Shown here in pieces: positions 11,156-22,060 of a stretch of 64,000 nucleotides of DNA (within the stretch, counting starts at the first letter, position 1; each line of letters begins with the position of its first letter). The stretch spans positions 149,948,826 through 150,012,825 of the forward strand of contig NC_039363.1 in NCBI RefSeq assembly GCF_003573695.1, read 5' to 3'. Source of the DNA: Papaver somniferum. Lineage: Eukaryota; Streptophyta; Magnoliopsida; Ranunculales; Papaveraceae. Under the pieces are notes generated by a model, which was not told the origin of the DNA, did no database searches, and saw only the letters and a program-made list of their open reading frames with translations. A program made the position numbers and the translations under genes.

Positions 11156-13137
11156 CTTCGCTTTGGCCAAGTTCATCTTTACCTAGTGACGAAAGTCATG
11201 TTATGTTTCAATCACTTGAAAATGGCTTTGACGAAAAATAGTTTGTGAATAACAACTATATAACGTCCTCTAAGAATGTTTCAATGATTGAAATGAGAGT
11301 TTAGATTATATAACCAATGTTGGATATAAGCATTGTGTGGAAACACATATATGTATAAGTCCTTATTCCTTGAACCAAAGTATGCGTACTTTGTTGATCA
11401 GGAAAACCGGAACAGAGTCCGCGAACCCAGTCCGCGAACTGTCGGAGGTTCTCGTCCCGAGAAAATCTGTTGGAGTTTGTGAATTGTTTACAAACTTATT
11501 CCGGGTTCTTAAGTCCGCGAACTCAGTCCGCGTACTTAATCTGGTTATTTCTAGAAACGATTATTCGTGAACTTATGCTTATATAAACTAAGGAATGCAA
11601 GTTTGCAAACCGTGGCTATAAAGTTCATGAATCGGTTCGATTGAATCAAATCGTTTTTGCTTCGATTGTGTCTTGTATACTTCTATAAGATATAAGCAAT
11701 TGAACAACTCTCTAACTAGTTCATTTGAGTCATTTGAACTAGTTATGGTGAAGAAGAACATGGTTGATATGAAAGTTCTCATATGGCTAACCATTTGGTT
11801 AACTACTGTTGAACCAACAAATATACATATTTGGGTACAGTTACACAAACCTAAAACGTGCATTTTATTTTTGTGTAATAAGCTAAGTTTTCGATCTAAC
11901 GGTTGAAAGATATTAGCTTGAATCTAATTAGGTTTTCATATAACGGTGAATATTGAATGCTTTGTTACTAAGCTAACATTGATTGCAAACCCTGATTTGA
12001 AAGACTATATAAGGGAGAACTCTAGCAACTGGGAAACCTAATCCCCACACCTCCTGTGTGATATTAGTTGTATACGCTAGAGTCGATTCTCCTTTAACCT
12101 TAGGTTTCTACCGAGACCCTGTAGGTTAACGACTTGAAGACTTCATTGGGATTGTGAAGCCAGACCGATACTACTTTCTTGTAGTTGTGTGATCTGATCT
12201 TGCTGATTCTATCGTGTTGAGTACAATCGTAACGATTGGCTTGAGATTGATATCTCCGATAGGCAAGATATAAAAGTAATCACAAATATCTTCGTCTCCT
12301 CATTTGTGATTCGACAATATCTTCTTTCGCCGCGTCGATTATGATTATTGTGAGGTGATTGATAACACTGAGCTGTTCTTCGGGAATATAAGTCTGGTTT
12401 ATCAATTGGTTCTTGTTCACCTTGATTTATCAAAAGACGGAACAAAACTCGTAGGTATTTCTGTGACAGATTTATCTATTTCCGTAGACTTTTCTGCGTG
12501 ATACATATTTGTTTATTAAAGTCTTTGACTTTGGGTCGTAGCAACTCTTAGTTGTGGGTGAGATCAGCTAAGGGAATCAAGTACGTAGCATCCTGCTGAG
12601 ATCAGAGACGTAGGAGCATAACTGTACCTTGGATCAGTGTGAGTTTGATTAGGATTCAACTACTGTCCATCCCGAAGTTAGTTTGTAGTATGCTAGTATC
12701 TGTAGCGGCTTAATACAGTGTGTGTTCAATATGGACTAGGTCCCTGGGTTTTTCTGCATTTGCGGTTTCCCCGTTAATAAAACTTCTGGTGTCTGTATTA
12801 TTTCTTTTCCGCATTATATTTTGTTATATAATTTATATATCACAGGTTGTGCGTTTGAATCAATCAATTAGAATATCCAACCTTTGGTTGTTGATTTACA
12901 TTGATTGATACTTGAACATTGGTCTTTGGTACCGTTCAAGTGATTTCTCTTGTATTCAACTAGACTCGCAGATTCTATTTGCTTGAGTAAGAATTGAATC
13001 GACAAAGAGAGATATAACTCTTTGATATACTTTATTAAGATTGAGTCTAGTTGATTCTCTTGAAAGTATATTGGAGTTAGTCCATACAGATTGCTAAGAG
13101 AAATATTGGGTGTGGTTGTTATACCCCCGCTTTTTCA
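11156..13137 (+). mobile_element. 3' LTR, right part, of the plus-strand Sirevirus-like element
   Basis: It continues the LTR interrupted at 2567, for a total of about 2.36 kb, and ends GCTTTTTCA at 13137. A TATA-like TATATAAGG is at 12006..12014. Upstream of it, at about 11415..11540, is a cluster of TCCGCGAAC-like motifs. The small reading frames in it are not conserved in other LTR copies and are not called. Directly beyond the LTR is the truncated PMD pseudogene. Confidence 0.85.
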
Positions 13138-14923
13138 GAAACCTACGGGAACCCCTTGATCAAACCCAACTTTCCGAGCTGCACGATCAGGGTTATAAGA
13201 CATGGCGATAAACTCTCCAGCATGGAAACCATGGAGATAACCAGGCAACACGTCCATCACCGAATCGAAATCCGCCTCTGTTAGCAGCTTCATCGAGTCT
13301 AATTCCGTATCAAAAGGGCACAGTGAAATTATAATGCGCTGGACCTGATCGACCTTCTTGGTACGGAAATGGTCAAAGTTCTTAGTAACGTCCAAGTGCT
13401 TGCAAACATCACCCTTGGGTATTTTCCCCTTAAGATTCCAAAGGGCCATCCGTGGGTAGCCGTAAACAACGGGGACCCTCTTGATCGAACCATCGTCTTG
13501 CCTAACATCCTCCTCACGATGAATCGCTAGCTCATTAGGATCAGGCGCAAATGGAGGAACATGCTCCCAATACCACGCTTGCATGAAGGAAGCCGTGATA
13601 TAAGTTTCAATCTTGTGAGACAAACCCACTATCTGAAGGTCCTGACAGAACAAGTCTAGAAGGCGATACAAGTCGCCTAAGAACATCGACACAAGCGGGA
13701 AAGAGACGCCGCGAGACAGCAATACCGCAATCGGCACGAGTTCACCCTTAATGGTATCCGGGGGACTTTATTCAAACACGTCATGACACAGCCAAAATAA
13801 AATAAAAGCGACCAACTCCGCGCAGGGATTTTTCTCTTTGCGCTTGGGGGGGAGAACTTTTCCATCAACTATTCGCGGAGCCCAATGCTTCAGCCAAATA
13901 GGAAAGGAAACACGGCGATTGGTTTTAGTAACCCATTTAGGACCAGCTTCTGTTAAAGGAGATGACGATCCATGAATCGCCTCATATGTACGGATAGATC
14001 TAGATAGTAGTCGCTCGCCCGTTGACCGCATCGAAGGAACCCTCTTCTCTTCAACCCACTTAGCCTTCCCCTTCACAAAAGTTGAAGATGCCCCTTTCTT
14101 GTCTGAGTCAGCAACTTTCTTTCCCTTACTTTGCTTCGACAACACCTGGTCTTTCCGCACCAATTCACGACGCGAATCGTCCTTACATTTCAACAAATAA
14201 GTACACGACTTTTTGTCCTCGTCGTTCAACGCTCCATAGACAGCCGCTTCGTCATACGAATGACTACCGTGGATTGGTAACCGTGTAAGGGCGACTACAT
14301 CCTCTAGAACGATGGTTGCTTCTCCCCATGCTGTAAAAATAGTATGAACAGGAGGAACCCAACGAAAAAAAAGTCGTGTTATATCACGTATACATCTCTT
14401 CACTTCCCGCTTAAGAGACGAGTTTATAGCTTCGTCGATACCCGCTCTACGAAGAGCAGCCGCGTGACTAGGATTGGAGCGTATGTGGGATGCCCAATAC
14501 GGCCACACCGGATGAGTTTTCGACTTAGACCAAATATCAATAAAGGGAAGATCATAGTTGCCACGATGAATAGCCATTCGCGGACGTTTTAAATGCAAAA
14601 GCATTCACAGTCTCTGATTCGAGTTGCATGAGACATCCAGGGGCAGAAGGATAAGGAAATATATGAGGATTTAGAAGGCGAGGAACTAAGACATCTTCAA
14701 GAGGAAAAACGCGCTTACCTCCGCGGAGCTCCCTTAGCCTCGGCGCGCGTTTCAGAGCGGACCCGCTTGTAAACTTCACAATTGTATAAGATTTACCATC
14801 TGCTGGAGGAGGTAAATGGATTTCATCCTGCTCCGAGTACTCGGTCTCCTCGGAACCTTCGTTCATGGTTCCTTCAGATTCACTAGATTCTTCAGACGAA
14901 CTACTGGCGGAACTGTTATACAT
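13138..14923 (-). pseudogene. plant mobile domain (PMD) protein gene, frameshifted and truncated
   Basis: The minus-strand ATG at 14923 opens a Ser/Glu-rich N-terminus. A one-frame shift near 14590 then leads to a PMD core (PF10536 type, also called aminotransferase-like) with the motifs THPVWPYWASHI, RWVPPVHTIFTAWGEATI and LEDVVALTRLPIHG. A basic linker follows, then more PMD (FPIWLKHWAPRI). An in-frame TAA lies near 13768, after which the same frame continues with VLLSRGVSFPLVSMFLGDLYR and a WYWEHVPPFAP motif. The C-terminus is lost where the plus-strand Sirevirus LTR begins at 13137; the last stop codon is supplied by the LTR. PMD proteins include nuclear factors MAIN/MAIL1 and many transposon-borne relatives. 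The few lesions suggest fairly recent inactivation. Confidence 0.8.
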
Positions 14924-14992
14924 GGCGAGTGTATGGATACGTTTAAGAGGATGAAAGAAGAGGGAAGATGAAAGGGAAACAACCTAACACCC

Positions 14993-15003
14993 CTATATAT
15001 AGA
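14993..15003 (-). promoter_or_regulatory. TATA box candidate of the PMD pseudogene
   Basis: The minus strand reads CTCTATATATAGGGG about 70 bp upstream of the ATG at 14923, a normal distance for a plant core promoter. This supports 14923 as the original start. Confidence 0.5.
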
Positions 15004-15171
15004 GAACCTCATGGACCTAACGTGGCAGTTATGCAGAGGGAATGGTAACTGACAGAAACCGAAATCCGCACGATGGAAAGTTAAATGTCTCCCATGACCA
15101 TAAAATCAATGGATGAAGGGATCCTCATCTCAACTGCTTGTGAAGGGAGGGGAGCCCAAAATTTTTTTTTA

Positions 15172-15208
15172 TGACTATTGGGTCATTTAAAAATTGACCC
15201 AACAGTCA
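15172..15208. repeat. short inverted repeat (hairpin)
   Basis: Arms 15172..15185 (TGACTATTGGGTCA) and 15195..15208 (TGACCCAACAGTCA) are complementary at 13 of 14 positions around a 9-bp A+T loop. It may be a relic of a miniature inverted-repeat element or a simple hairpin. Confidence 0.7.
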
Positions 15209-15274
15209 GGGGACTAATGTTGATATATGAAAAATGGAACCCCCTAACGAGCTGTGAGTGCCCCTAAAGGGAGA

Positions 15275-15344
15275 GATAAACCTAGTGTGAGATATGGGGA
15301 CTTGAGGACGATAAACCTAGTGTGAGATATGGGGACTTGAGGAC
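15275..15344. repeat. 35-bp perfect tandem duplication
   Basis: The 35-bp unit beginning GATAAACCTAGTG at 15275 is repeated immediately at 15310 without visible change, so it is recent or has been homogenised. Confidence 0.9.
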
Positions 15345-16194
15345 TGAGCCCAAGCCCAACATGAAAGTTCCCATTGGAAGGAAGGGATTAGTGAATAAGA
15401 AAGAGGTTATATTAAAGAAGGAGTGGCATTAGAAGTAATTTAAGAGGTTTAGGGCACATACACAAGGCATGATGTCATAAAAGTAAGGGGCTTTTGAAAT
15501 GTCTATATAAAGAAGGATAAGATACAATAGAAAGATAACTCTCTCTCTTACTATTCTTGGTAAAATGAGGTCATTTGGCTAGCTAGGACGGGTAGAACCT
15601 CAAACCTAAAATCACCCCTCAACAATACTCATTCTTAAGTTTACTACATAGTTTCATTCTGGAATTTTAAATTCACTTACGACAGGAAGCTAGTCTTAAA
15701 AATACCCCGACGACTAGGATTTCAGATGCTCCTAGCCATAAGTAGTATCTGAAACTAATTGAATTATATTTTGATCATTCTAACTTATTTAGGCAATCAA
15801 AAACAACAAACTAAAATGGTGGGGTTGTCTATTTTTACCTAATAGAAGTTGCAGATGGAAGATTATTTGATCGTTGAGGTGTTTAAGCTTCTTAATTTAT
15901 TAATCCATCATTTGTTTTCCCGAATTCATCATCTTCGTCTTGATTTATGAGGAGAAAATAAGGATAAGAATAATAGTCTTAGGTTTTTATTTGTTTTTTT
16001 ATGTATAATTAAATTGAGTTTATTTCTAGAGTAAGGGCATTTTTGAATTTTATTATATAATCCTCTATCTACCTTTAGGATTGAATTCTATACAACCCTC
16101 AAAGTTTAGGTTCATTTTGTGCGGCCACGATAATGGACTTGTAAAGTAAGCATGGCGCCAATGTTACGCGCATTTTTTAATGACACCCAATTGA

Positions 16195-16222
16195 GGGATA
16201 TGCAAAATAATTGGGGGATATG
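16195..16222 (+). repeat. left terminal inverted repeat of the small TIR element
   Basis: GGGATATG, a short A-rich spacer, then TTGGGGGATATG. It matches the inverse of 18743..18768 with small differences in the spacer. Confidence 0.55.
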
Positions 16223-16775
16223 AATTAATATTTTCGTCTAATAGTTCCTGCTAAGGGGTGTTTTAAGTGCGGAAATACTAAAATACCTTTTAAAACAGAA
16301 AAATACTAAATCTACAAACCTAAATCCATTCTTCTCATATCACATATCCCCGTTCAACTTTTTTTTCCTTCTCTGCCAGCTCCTCTCTTCTCTGCCGGCT
16401 CCTCTTATTGATTTGTTTTTCTCTTTGAATAAAAATTGAAAATTTCCAGTTTTAGTTAATATCGGCATAGTTTTAGTATGAACACCAAGCCATTTTACTA
16501 TGTTGGCACTATTTTTAGTATGAATACCATACCGAAATTAATCATAGTATGGTCGGTAGAAATCTATTAATGCCGATAGTCAAGTGAAAAAAATCAAATT
16601 TCTGAGAAATTTGTATCATGTACCGGCATAGCAAGTTAAACAATGTACCATGCCGTTACCACTACCAACATGCTCGATAATGAACATTTTGTCAGACAGT
16701 ATACTTAAAAGAGCACTCTTCATATAAAAGATACCGACTACTATTTCAAATTTGGCGGTTATTGTCCGCCGGCAT

Positions 16776-18333
16776 CAGGGCCGACCCTTTAATATAAGCA
16801 AACCAAGCCTTGTTTGAGGCCATAAATCAGAAGAGGCCACACAATTTTTTTGTTTTGTTTTTTGCTTTTAATAATAGCATTAGATATGAATTTGTCTCCC
16901 CTAAAATGCCACCAGAACCACGTTCTGAAACTAAAACCAAAGGAAACAGTGAAACACAGAAACATTAACTAACTAACTGTTCTAGGGTTCATAAAACCCA
17001 TATATCATGTATGTATGATATTATTTCTTTAAGACAATTGATTGGTTAACTATTATTGTTGTTTCTTCTGCCATTGTATTTCTTTAATTCTTTAGATTAT
17101 TCTCTCTGTGTATGTTTTTGGCCTTTTTGGTAAACCCTAGTCGAATTTGTGATCCTGAGTTTTGAATTCTGGAGTCAGATTTGGTTAGTTAGTGCACAAA
17201 TTTAGAATGTATTTGAATTATTATGACAATAGTTTTATACAATTTGAAAGCTTTTTTGTATACTGTTAATATAGTTCATCAATTGAAAACTTGATTTGTA
17301 TAATTTAGACGATAATTTGTATGGTCTACAGTGCACTTTAATGAATCCATTGAAACCCTTGGGTGAATTTCATAAAGGAAATCGAGAAGTATAATTTAAC
17401 ATCTGTATCAAGTTTAATTTTCTGTATATGGTTCAATTTGCAAAAGTTGAACATGAAGAATGAATGTTTAATTTTTAACAAGTTCAAAGAATCCAAGTAC
17501 TGAGACACGTGAAACAGATAATATCTTACAGTAGTTATGACTGATTCTTACTTGTTTTTCATAGACTACTCAGATCATTTCCGCTTTAGGATCGAGGATG
17601 ATGGTGCATTACTTTTTGTTACATGCTTTTATTCGCTAAATACATACTTAGAAACTTCCATCACGGTATAAGGAGTGCTTTAACAAGAATTTTGAGCTCC
17701 ATAGGAATGCAGATAATGATGCAATCCCTGATGTTCATGTTTTTGGCCCAACCATAGTCCATGTTGAGAAACAACAAACATTCAACATATGGTATCTCCC
17801 GACTCGAAACATTTATTTTGATCTTTAATTAGTGTTTTAGCTTTTGTGTGTTTAATTATACTGTAATCAATTTTTGCAGCCACTTGCATTTCAAATATGG
17901 AGCCAATTGCTATAGCTTTTAATGGTATACGTAATATGCTGTTACAAGTGACATCTTATGTGTGCTTATAAGTTATAACTTGTCATTTTCCCCTCACCAA
18001 GCTGTTTTTTTTTTTTAAAACTAACAAGTTAAGAGCTGAAAGAAATTATTTTATGCTTCCAGTCCCAACTTGGAAGCATGAACCTGGTAAATGGCTTTGC
18101 TGTGTTGTCTATTGAATAATTAATTGATGAAAACTTAGATTTTACATCTATTATTAATGAGTTTGCTACTAAGAATGTACAAAGAGAATCCACTTTCGGT
18201 CGAGCATAATCAAATGCTTTTGCAGTGAAAATGTTAATGCAATTTTTGTTATATATATAATTTGTTTATATTATCGAGGGGCCACATATTTTTTTTGTTG
18301 CTTTAAGCCACAAAAAATGCAGGACCTACCCTG
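16776..18333. mobile_element. hAT-type non-autonomous transposon, 1.56 kb
   Basis: The termini CAGGGCCGACCC (left) and CAGGGTAGGTCC (right end, inverted) fit hAT terminal inverted repeats. The flanks GCCGGCAT (16768..16775) and GTCGGCAT (18334..18341) form an 8-bp target duplication with one mismatch, the length expected for hAT. No hAT transposase is visible. The interior has an exon-like segment near 17690..17790, followed by a GT, and another segment after a TTGCAG at about 17873..17880, possibly captured gene sequence that I cannot identify. Confidence 0.7.
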
Positions 18334-18742
18334 GTCGGCATGGTGAAAATATGAATATCATGTTGATTAAGTCTCTGCCGGCATGGTATTCATATTTTTA
18401 CCATGCCGACACTGAGTTTTTTAGGCGTAACAATGACGAATTTGATTAAAAAAAATAATCAAATTTCAATACATTAATATCTATACATGAGTATCCAGAG
18501 CACTTGTATGTTCAGCTTGTTTATTTTTCTAGGTTGGTTCTTCATCTAAACTTTCATGATCATAAATATCTTGATTTAATGTTTTTGCATCAACAAATCC
18601 AATGATAATGATTTATACTAATCATTATCAAACTAATCTATTAACTTAGTATGATCAATGAAAGGTAAATTAGGATTACAAAAAATATATGGATATGGGG
18701 TACCTGCAAATTACTATTTAAATCCTTATTTTATCTTATTAG

Positions 18743-18768
18743 CATATCCCCCAACTTTACATATCCCC
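18743..18768 (-). repeat. right terminal inverted repeat of the small TIR element
   Basis: CATATCCCCCAACTTTACAT followed by ATCCCC, the inverse of the left end at 16195..16222. Confidence 0.55.
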
Positions 18769-19486
18769 ACTTGCACGTTCTTTTTAAAGTCTTTTTCACT
18801 TATAGCAACAACCATTGTGCTTTCATTTCCATGGATGTAAGGCAGATTTGGTCATAATTATCCTCCCTAGTTTGAAGCCTATCAATTTCTCCGCCCACCT
18901 AAATGAGAGAGATAAGGGGTGTTTAAAAAGAGTGAAAATGCTTAGTTACCCTCACTATTAAAATTTTAAAAATTAAATCAAAACTAATAAATTCCACTCT
19001 TTTAGGTATTTTTCTATCAACCCATTACTCTTAATTAGGTTTTTGATTACGTTCAAAATTGAAATTTTTCAGAAACTTATGGCTATCTGGTTTTATCCAG
19101 AATCGGTTGGTATGAATGCCCACATTAGCCGATTTTGAACAATCGGATGATATTCACATACACGTCTACGGATTGTTCTTGATGTTCTTCGTGGTTGAAG
19201 AACATTAACCTAAAATCCGCAGTGTGGACTTATAAAGACCAATTCTGGATTACCGATTTTTTTTCCAGTTAATACTCGATCTTAAAATGAGTATGAAATC
19301 CTACTCATTCTAAATCCGAGTGATGTACACTTTATTACTCGAAATGAAAACAATTTTATACCGAATTGAAAATGCGTATGAATACGATTTTACACCTAAT
19401 TTGAGAACTAAAATGATTTTATATACTCAAAACTGAAAACGAGTATGACTTCTCAAGTAGAATATAATTTCATGCTCGATCAGAAA

Positions 19487-19508
19487 ATGAGTATGAAATC
19501 ATACTCAT
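19487..19508. repeat. 22-bp perfect inverted repeat
   Basis: ATGAGTATGA and TCATACTCAT are perfectly complementary around AA. A related but imperfect copy lies 200 bp upstream at about 19287. Confidence 0.8.
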
Positions 19509-19688
19509 TCTCAACTCGAGTATGGATTTAAATTATATTTGATGTTTTTCAACACTAGCAGATAATCGGTTGATGTGAAGGTTCATATTGGCCGATTCCG
19601 AGTAAAAGAATTTTTAATGTTTTTTCTGTTTGTTTTTGAAGCTACAATCGATCTATGTAAGTAACTAATATGAACTGAAAAACAAACA

Positions 19689-19830
19689 AAAAAGTGATAC
19701 TTTTCCCTAAACGAGGCGAAAGTATCACTTTTCCCTAAACGGGGTGAAAGTATCACTTTTTCCGAAACAGGGAATAAGGATCACTTTTCCTGAAACAGAA
19801 TTTGAAAGTATTACCTTTTTTTTAAACGAA
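19689..19830. repeat. tandem array, about 28-30-bp period
   Basis: Roughly four to five diverging copies of a unit containing GTATCACTTTTCCCTAAACG follow one another. A further isolated copy is at about 19939. Copies differ by substitutions and short indels. Confidence 0.8.
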
Positions 19831-20090
19831 AAATTAGTTGATCCGTAAACCAAAATATGGTTGCATGATATGTTATGCATCCTCTGTGATGGTTTGCATA
19901 ATGGCTATGCATTCAATTTTCGAGAATTGTGCCTAAAATAAAAGTATCACTTTTCTTGAAACGGAGAGAGTACATCGTTTTATTGGTTGCAATGGAAAAT
20001 TAGTTGATGCATAAACCAAAATATGGAAAGTATTATGCATTCTTTGTGGTGGTTTGCATAATGAATATACATTTAATTTTCTAAATTTTT
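19830..20090. repeat. direct repeat of about 100 bp, two copies about 160 bp apart
   Basis: The sequence from about 19830 (AAAATTAGTTGATCCGTAAAC) recurs from about 19993 (AAAATTAGTTGATGCATAAAC), including the following TGGTTTGCATAATG. The copies differ by substitutions and a small indel. Confidence 0.75.
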
Positions 20091-20448
20091 TTCCTAGAAT
20101 GATAAATACCTCTGATTTTTCGTAAAAACTCAAAATTTGATATTGTTGTTTGTACTCGTTGCATAGATTTTTTTATTACCTTTCTAACGAGATAAAATTT
20201 GTAAAATTCCAAGGCACGGATTTTGAGATATGTTATGTTAAAGTTTGCTTTCCAATTATACCCCTAAAAATATGATACAGAAGAAGTTATAGTAATTGGA
20301 CTAAAAGGGAGGGATCATTGTGTCAAGTGAAAAAGACCAACCATGGACATCAAATCCAATCTTTTTGTGTCAATTAATGACTTAGGATTTACAAAAAAAT
20401 GGCCATATAAAGGACCTCCCTCGCTTCGCTCGGTCGGCCCTATAAAGT

Positions 20449-21180
20449 TGTTAGTTATTGAAGATTAATACATGTTCACAAACTGTATTTTATATGGGGA
20501 GGGTTGGCCAACCCTGTCCCCCTGAATTTCGTAAAATGTAAGGGTTGGACAACCAGGTTCGCCATCCCTAAGACCCTGAATTCGTGAACTACGAGGGCTG
20601 GCCAACCGGTTCACCAACCCTTGGGTCTTTTATTTCCTACTTTAGTTTTAATCGTGTTTGTTTTGGGAAGGGGTTTCCTAACCAAATAGGATTCTTATTT
20701 CCCAAGTTTGTAACCTATATAAATAGGCAATTAGGCCTTGTAAAATTATTATGAAAGAAGTGAGCGTAGAGAAAAAAAAAGAATTTTTCTTGTAATAACT
20801 TTTAAGGTAAAAGTTAGGGTTTCATGGTGGGAGCATATTGGTGAGGAACAAGAGACAAGGTGATCATCTCGGGTAATCGTTGCGGTGTAACCAAGGGTTT
20901 GCTGGGATTCACACGAGTTCTACGCTGTAATCGTTTCTTCATACTGGATTTGAGTTGGTGCGGCTCAAAGTGGACGTAGAAAATATATAAATGTTGTATG
21001 TATTGTTGAACAACTATAAATCTTATGTCTTGTGAGTTGGTTTATCTTTCCCGTCTTATTATTGTTGCTTGTGCTTGGTTTACTTATCATTCATCATAAT
21101 ATTCCAAGATTCTGTTTATTTCGCGTTTGCTATAATTCTGTAAAAATTGTGTGCACCAGTTCGACTAGAATTTCCTGACA
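20449..21180 (+). repeat. 5' LTR of the Tork-like element
   Basis: It starts TGTTAGTTATTGAAGA and ends TTTCCTGACA. A TATA-like TATATAAAT lies at 20716..20724, followed by a leader-like region. It is similar to 35860..36545, with substitutions and indels throughout. Confidence 0.85.
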
Positions 21181-21240
21181 AATAGGTATTGGAACTCGGG
21201 TTAGAGTTAGTATTGCTACGGTGATACCAATCTTGACAAC

Positions 21241-21253
21241 TTGTATCAGAGCC
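21241..21253 (+). other. primer binding site, displaced
   Basis: TTGTATCAGAGCC matches the initiator-Met primer site type, with one change from the usual TGGTATCAGAGC. It lies 60 bp past the LTR end instead of immediately after it. A 58-bp stretch (21181..21238) that ends in the same TTGACA context separates them. It may be a later insertion or local duplication. Confidence 0.6.
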
Positions 21254-21299
21254 TTGGGATTTCGGTACGTTTGGAGTGGGAGTTAAGGGTGATAATAAC

Positions 21300-22060
21300 G
21301 AAAGCACGGTAGCTGGGGTTAAAGTTTTTAATAGGAAAAACTATGCGTTTTAGAAGTCTCACATGGAAGACTATCCATATGAGAAATACCTTGTTGTTCC
21401 ATTAGGTAGAGTTACGAAAAACGGAGCAGTCAAAGACGATGAATGGGAAGTTCTTGATCGCAAGTGTGTAGTCGTGATCCGTAGATGTCTATAGGAGGAA
21501 GTCTATAATAACGTACAAGAGGAAACTAATACGAAGAATCTTATGGATAAAGTTGAAAAGTGTATCAAAAGTCATCAGCCTAAGGGAAGATTATGTTGTG
21601 TGAACAACTATTCAATCTGAAAATGCAGGAAGGCGAAGCTATTTCAGCACATCTTGGGAAGTTAAATCGATTATTTCTCAGCTTTTAAAGGTTGATATTA
21701 CTTTTGATTACGAAGTTCAAATTTTATGGTTGTTGTCTTCATTACCAAAAATTTTGGAGATCGCAAAAACAACTATTAGTAATTCCGTAGAGAGTGAGAA
21801 GTTAAAACTTGATGATGTGCAACAACGGTTGATCGCTAAAGAGGAGAGAAGAATAGAAAAAGGTTATGGTTCTAATTATTCAAGTTCGGTCTTAAGTTTT
21901 CAATCTAGGCCTAGAGGTGTTGTTGAGTGTTGGGCGTGTAAGAAAGTAGGACACTACAAGCATGATTTTCCAGAAAACAAAGGTGCTAAGAATGGTGGAA
22001 ACAAAGGTAATCAAGAAGAGGTCAACGTAGTTGCAGCTGTGGAACCAGTGAAGGTCCTAG
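21300..22060 (+). pseudogene. copia gag (UBN2 type) with defective zinc knuckle
   Basis: The N-terminal part, readable in pieces from about 21330, includes a MEDYPYEKYLVVPLG stretch and DDEWEVLDRK, typical of Tork-like Gag. It is broken by stops at about 21350, 21493 and 21616 and by frameshifts. From 21730 a longer frame carries the UBN2 C-terminal part and a zinc knuckle in which the last cysteine is replaced (CWACKKVGHYKHDF). The knuckle needs that cysteine for zinc, so RNA binding would be impaired. The frame runs on into protease, as usual for copia. Confidence 0.8.

Larger units (their letters stand above)
15004..16194. other. noncoding stretch upstream of the PMD pseudogene
   Basis: I see no gene here. 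It holds a 14-bp inverted repeat at 15172..15208 and a 35-bp tandem duplication at 15275..15344 (both listed). The rest is A+T-rich without a recognisable coding or terminal-repeat signature. Confidence 0.5.
16195..18768. mobile_element. small TIR element with GCCGGCATGGT motifs, non-autonomous
   Basis: The left end has GGGATATGCAAAATAATTGG followed by GGGATATG (16195..16222). The right end is its imperfect inverse (18743..18768). Internal sequence carries short GGCAT/ATGCC motifs, including an inverted pair at 18377..18410 (GCCGGCATGGTA with TACCATGCCGAC). No protein is encoded. A hAT element occupies 16776..18333, leaving about 1 kb of the host element. The TIR layout, two GGGATAT-type blocks separated by an A+T spacer, resembles that of the PMD-carrying element at 36655..43004. 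Exact outer ends and the target duplication are not clear. Confidence 0.5.
18769..20448. other. noncoding, repeat-rich stretch left of the copia element
   Basis: No gene is visible. It contains two diverged copies of an approximately 46-bp unit at about 19277 and 19477, a perfect palindrome at 19487..19508, a short-period tandem array at 19689..19830 and a direct repeat of about 100 bp at about 19830 and 19990. AATCGG..CCGATT inverted pairs at about 19103..19150 and 19564..19600 resemble, in style, the motif pairs of the nearby TIR elements. Confidence 0.55.

Noticed and set aside
11337..12908. Several 60-90-codon frames in the plus-strand Sirevirus-like LTR
   Set aside because: LTR sequence; frames are not conserved in the other LTR copies.
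13138..13142. Target duplication of the plus-strand Sirevirus-like element (GAAAC)
   Set aside because: The 5' end of that element is outside the window or lost, so no partner sequence can be compared.
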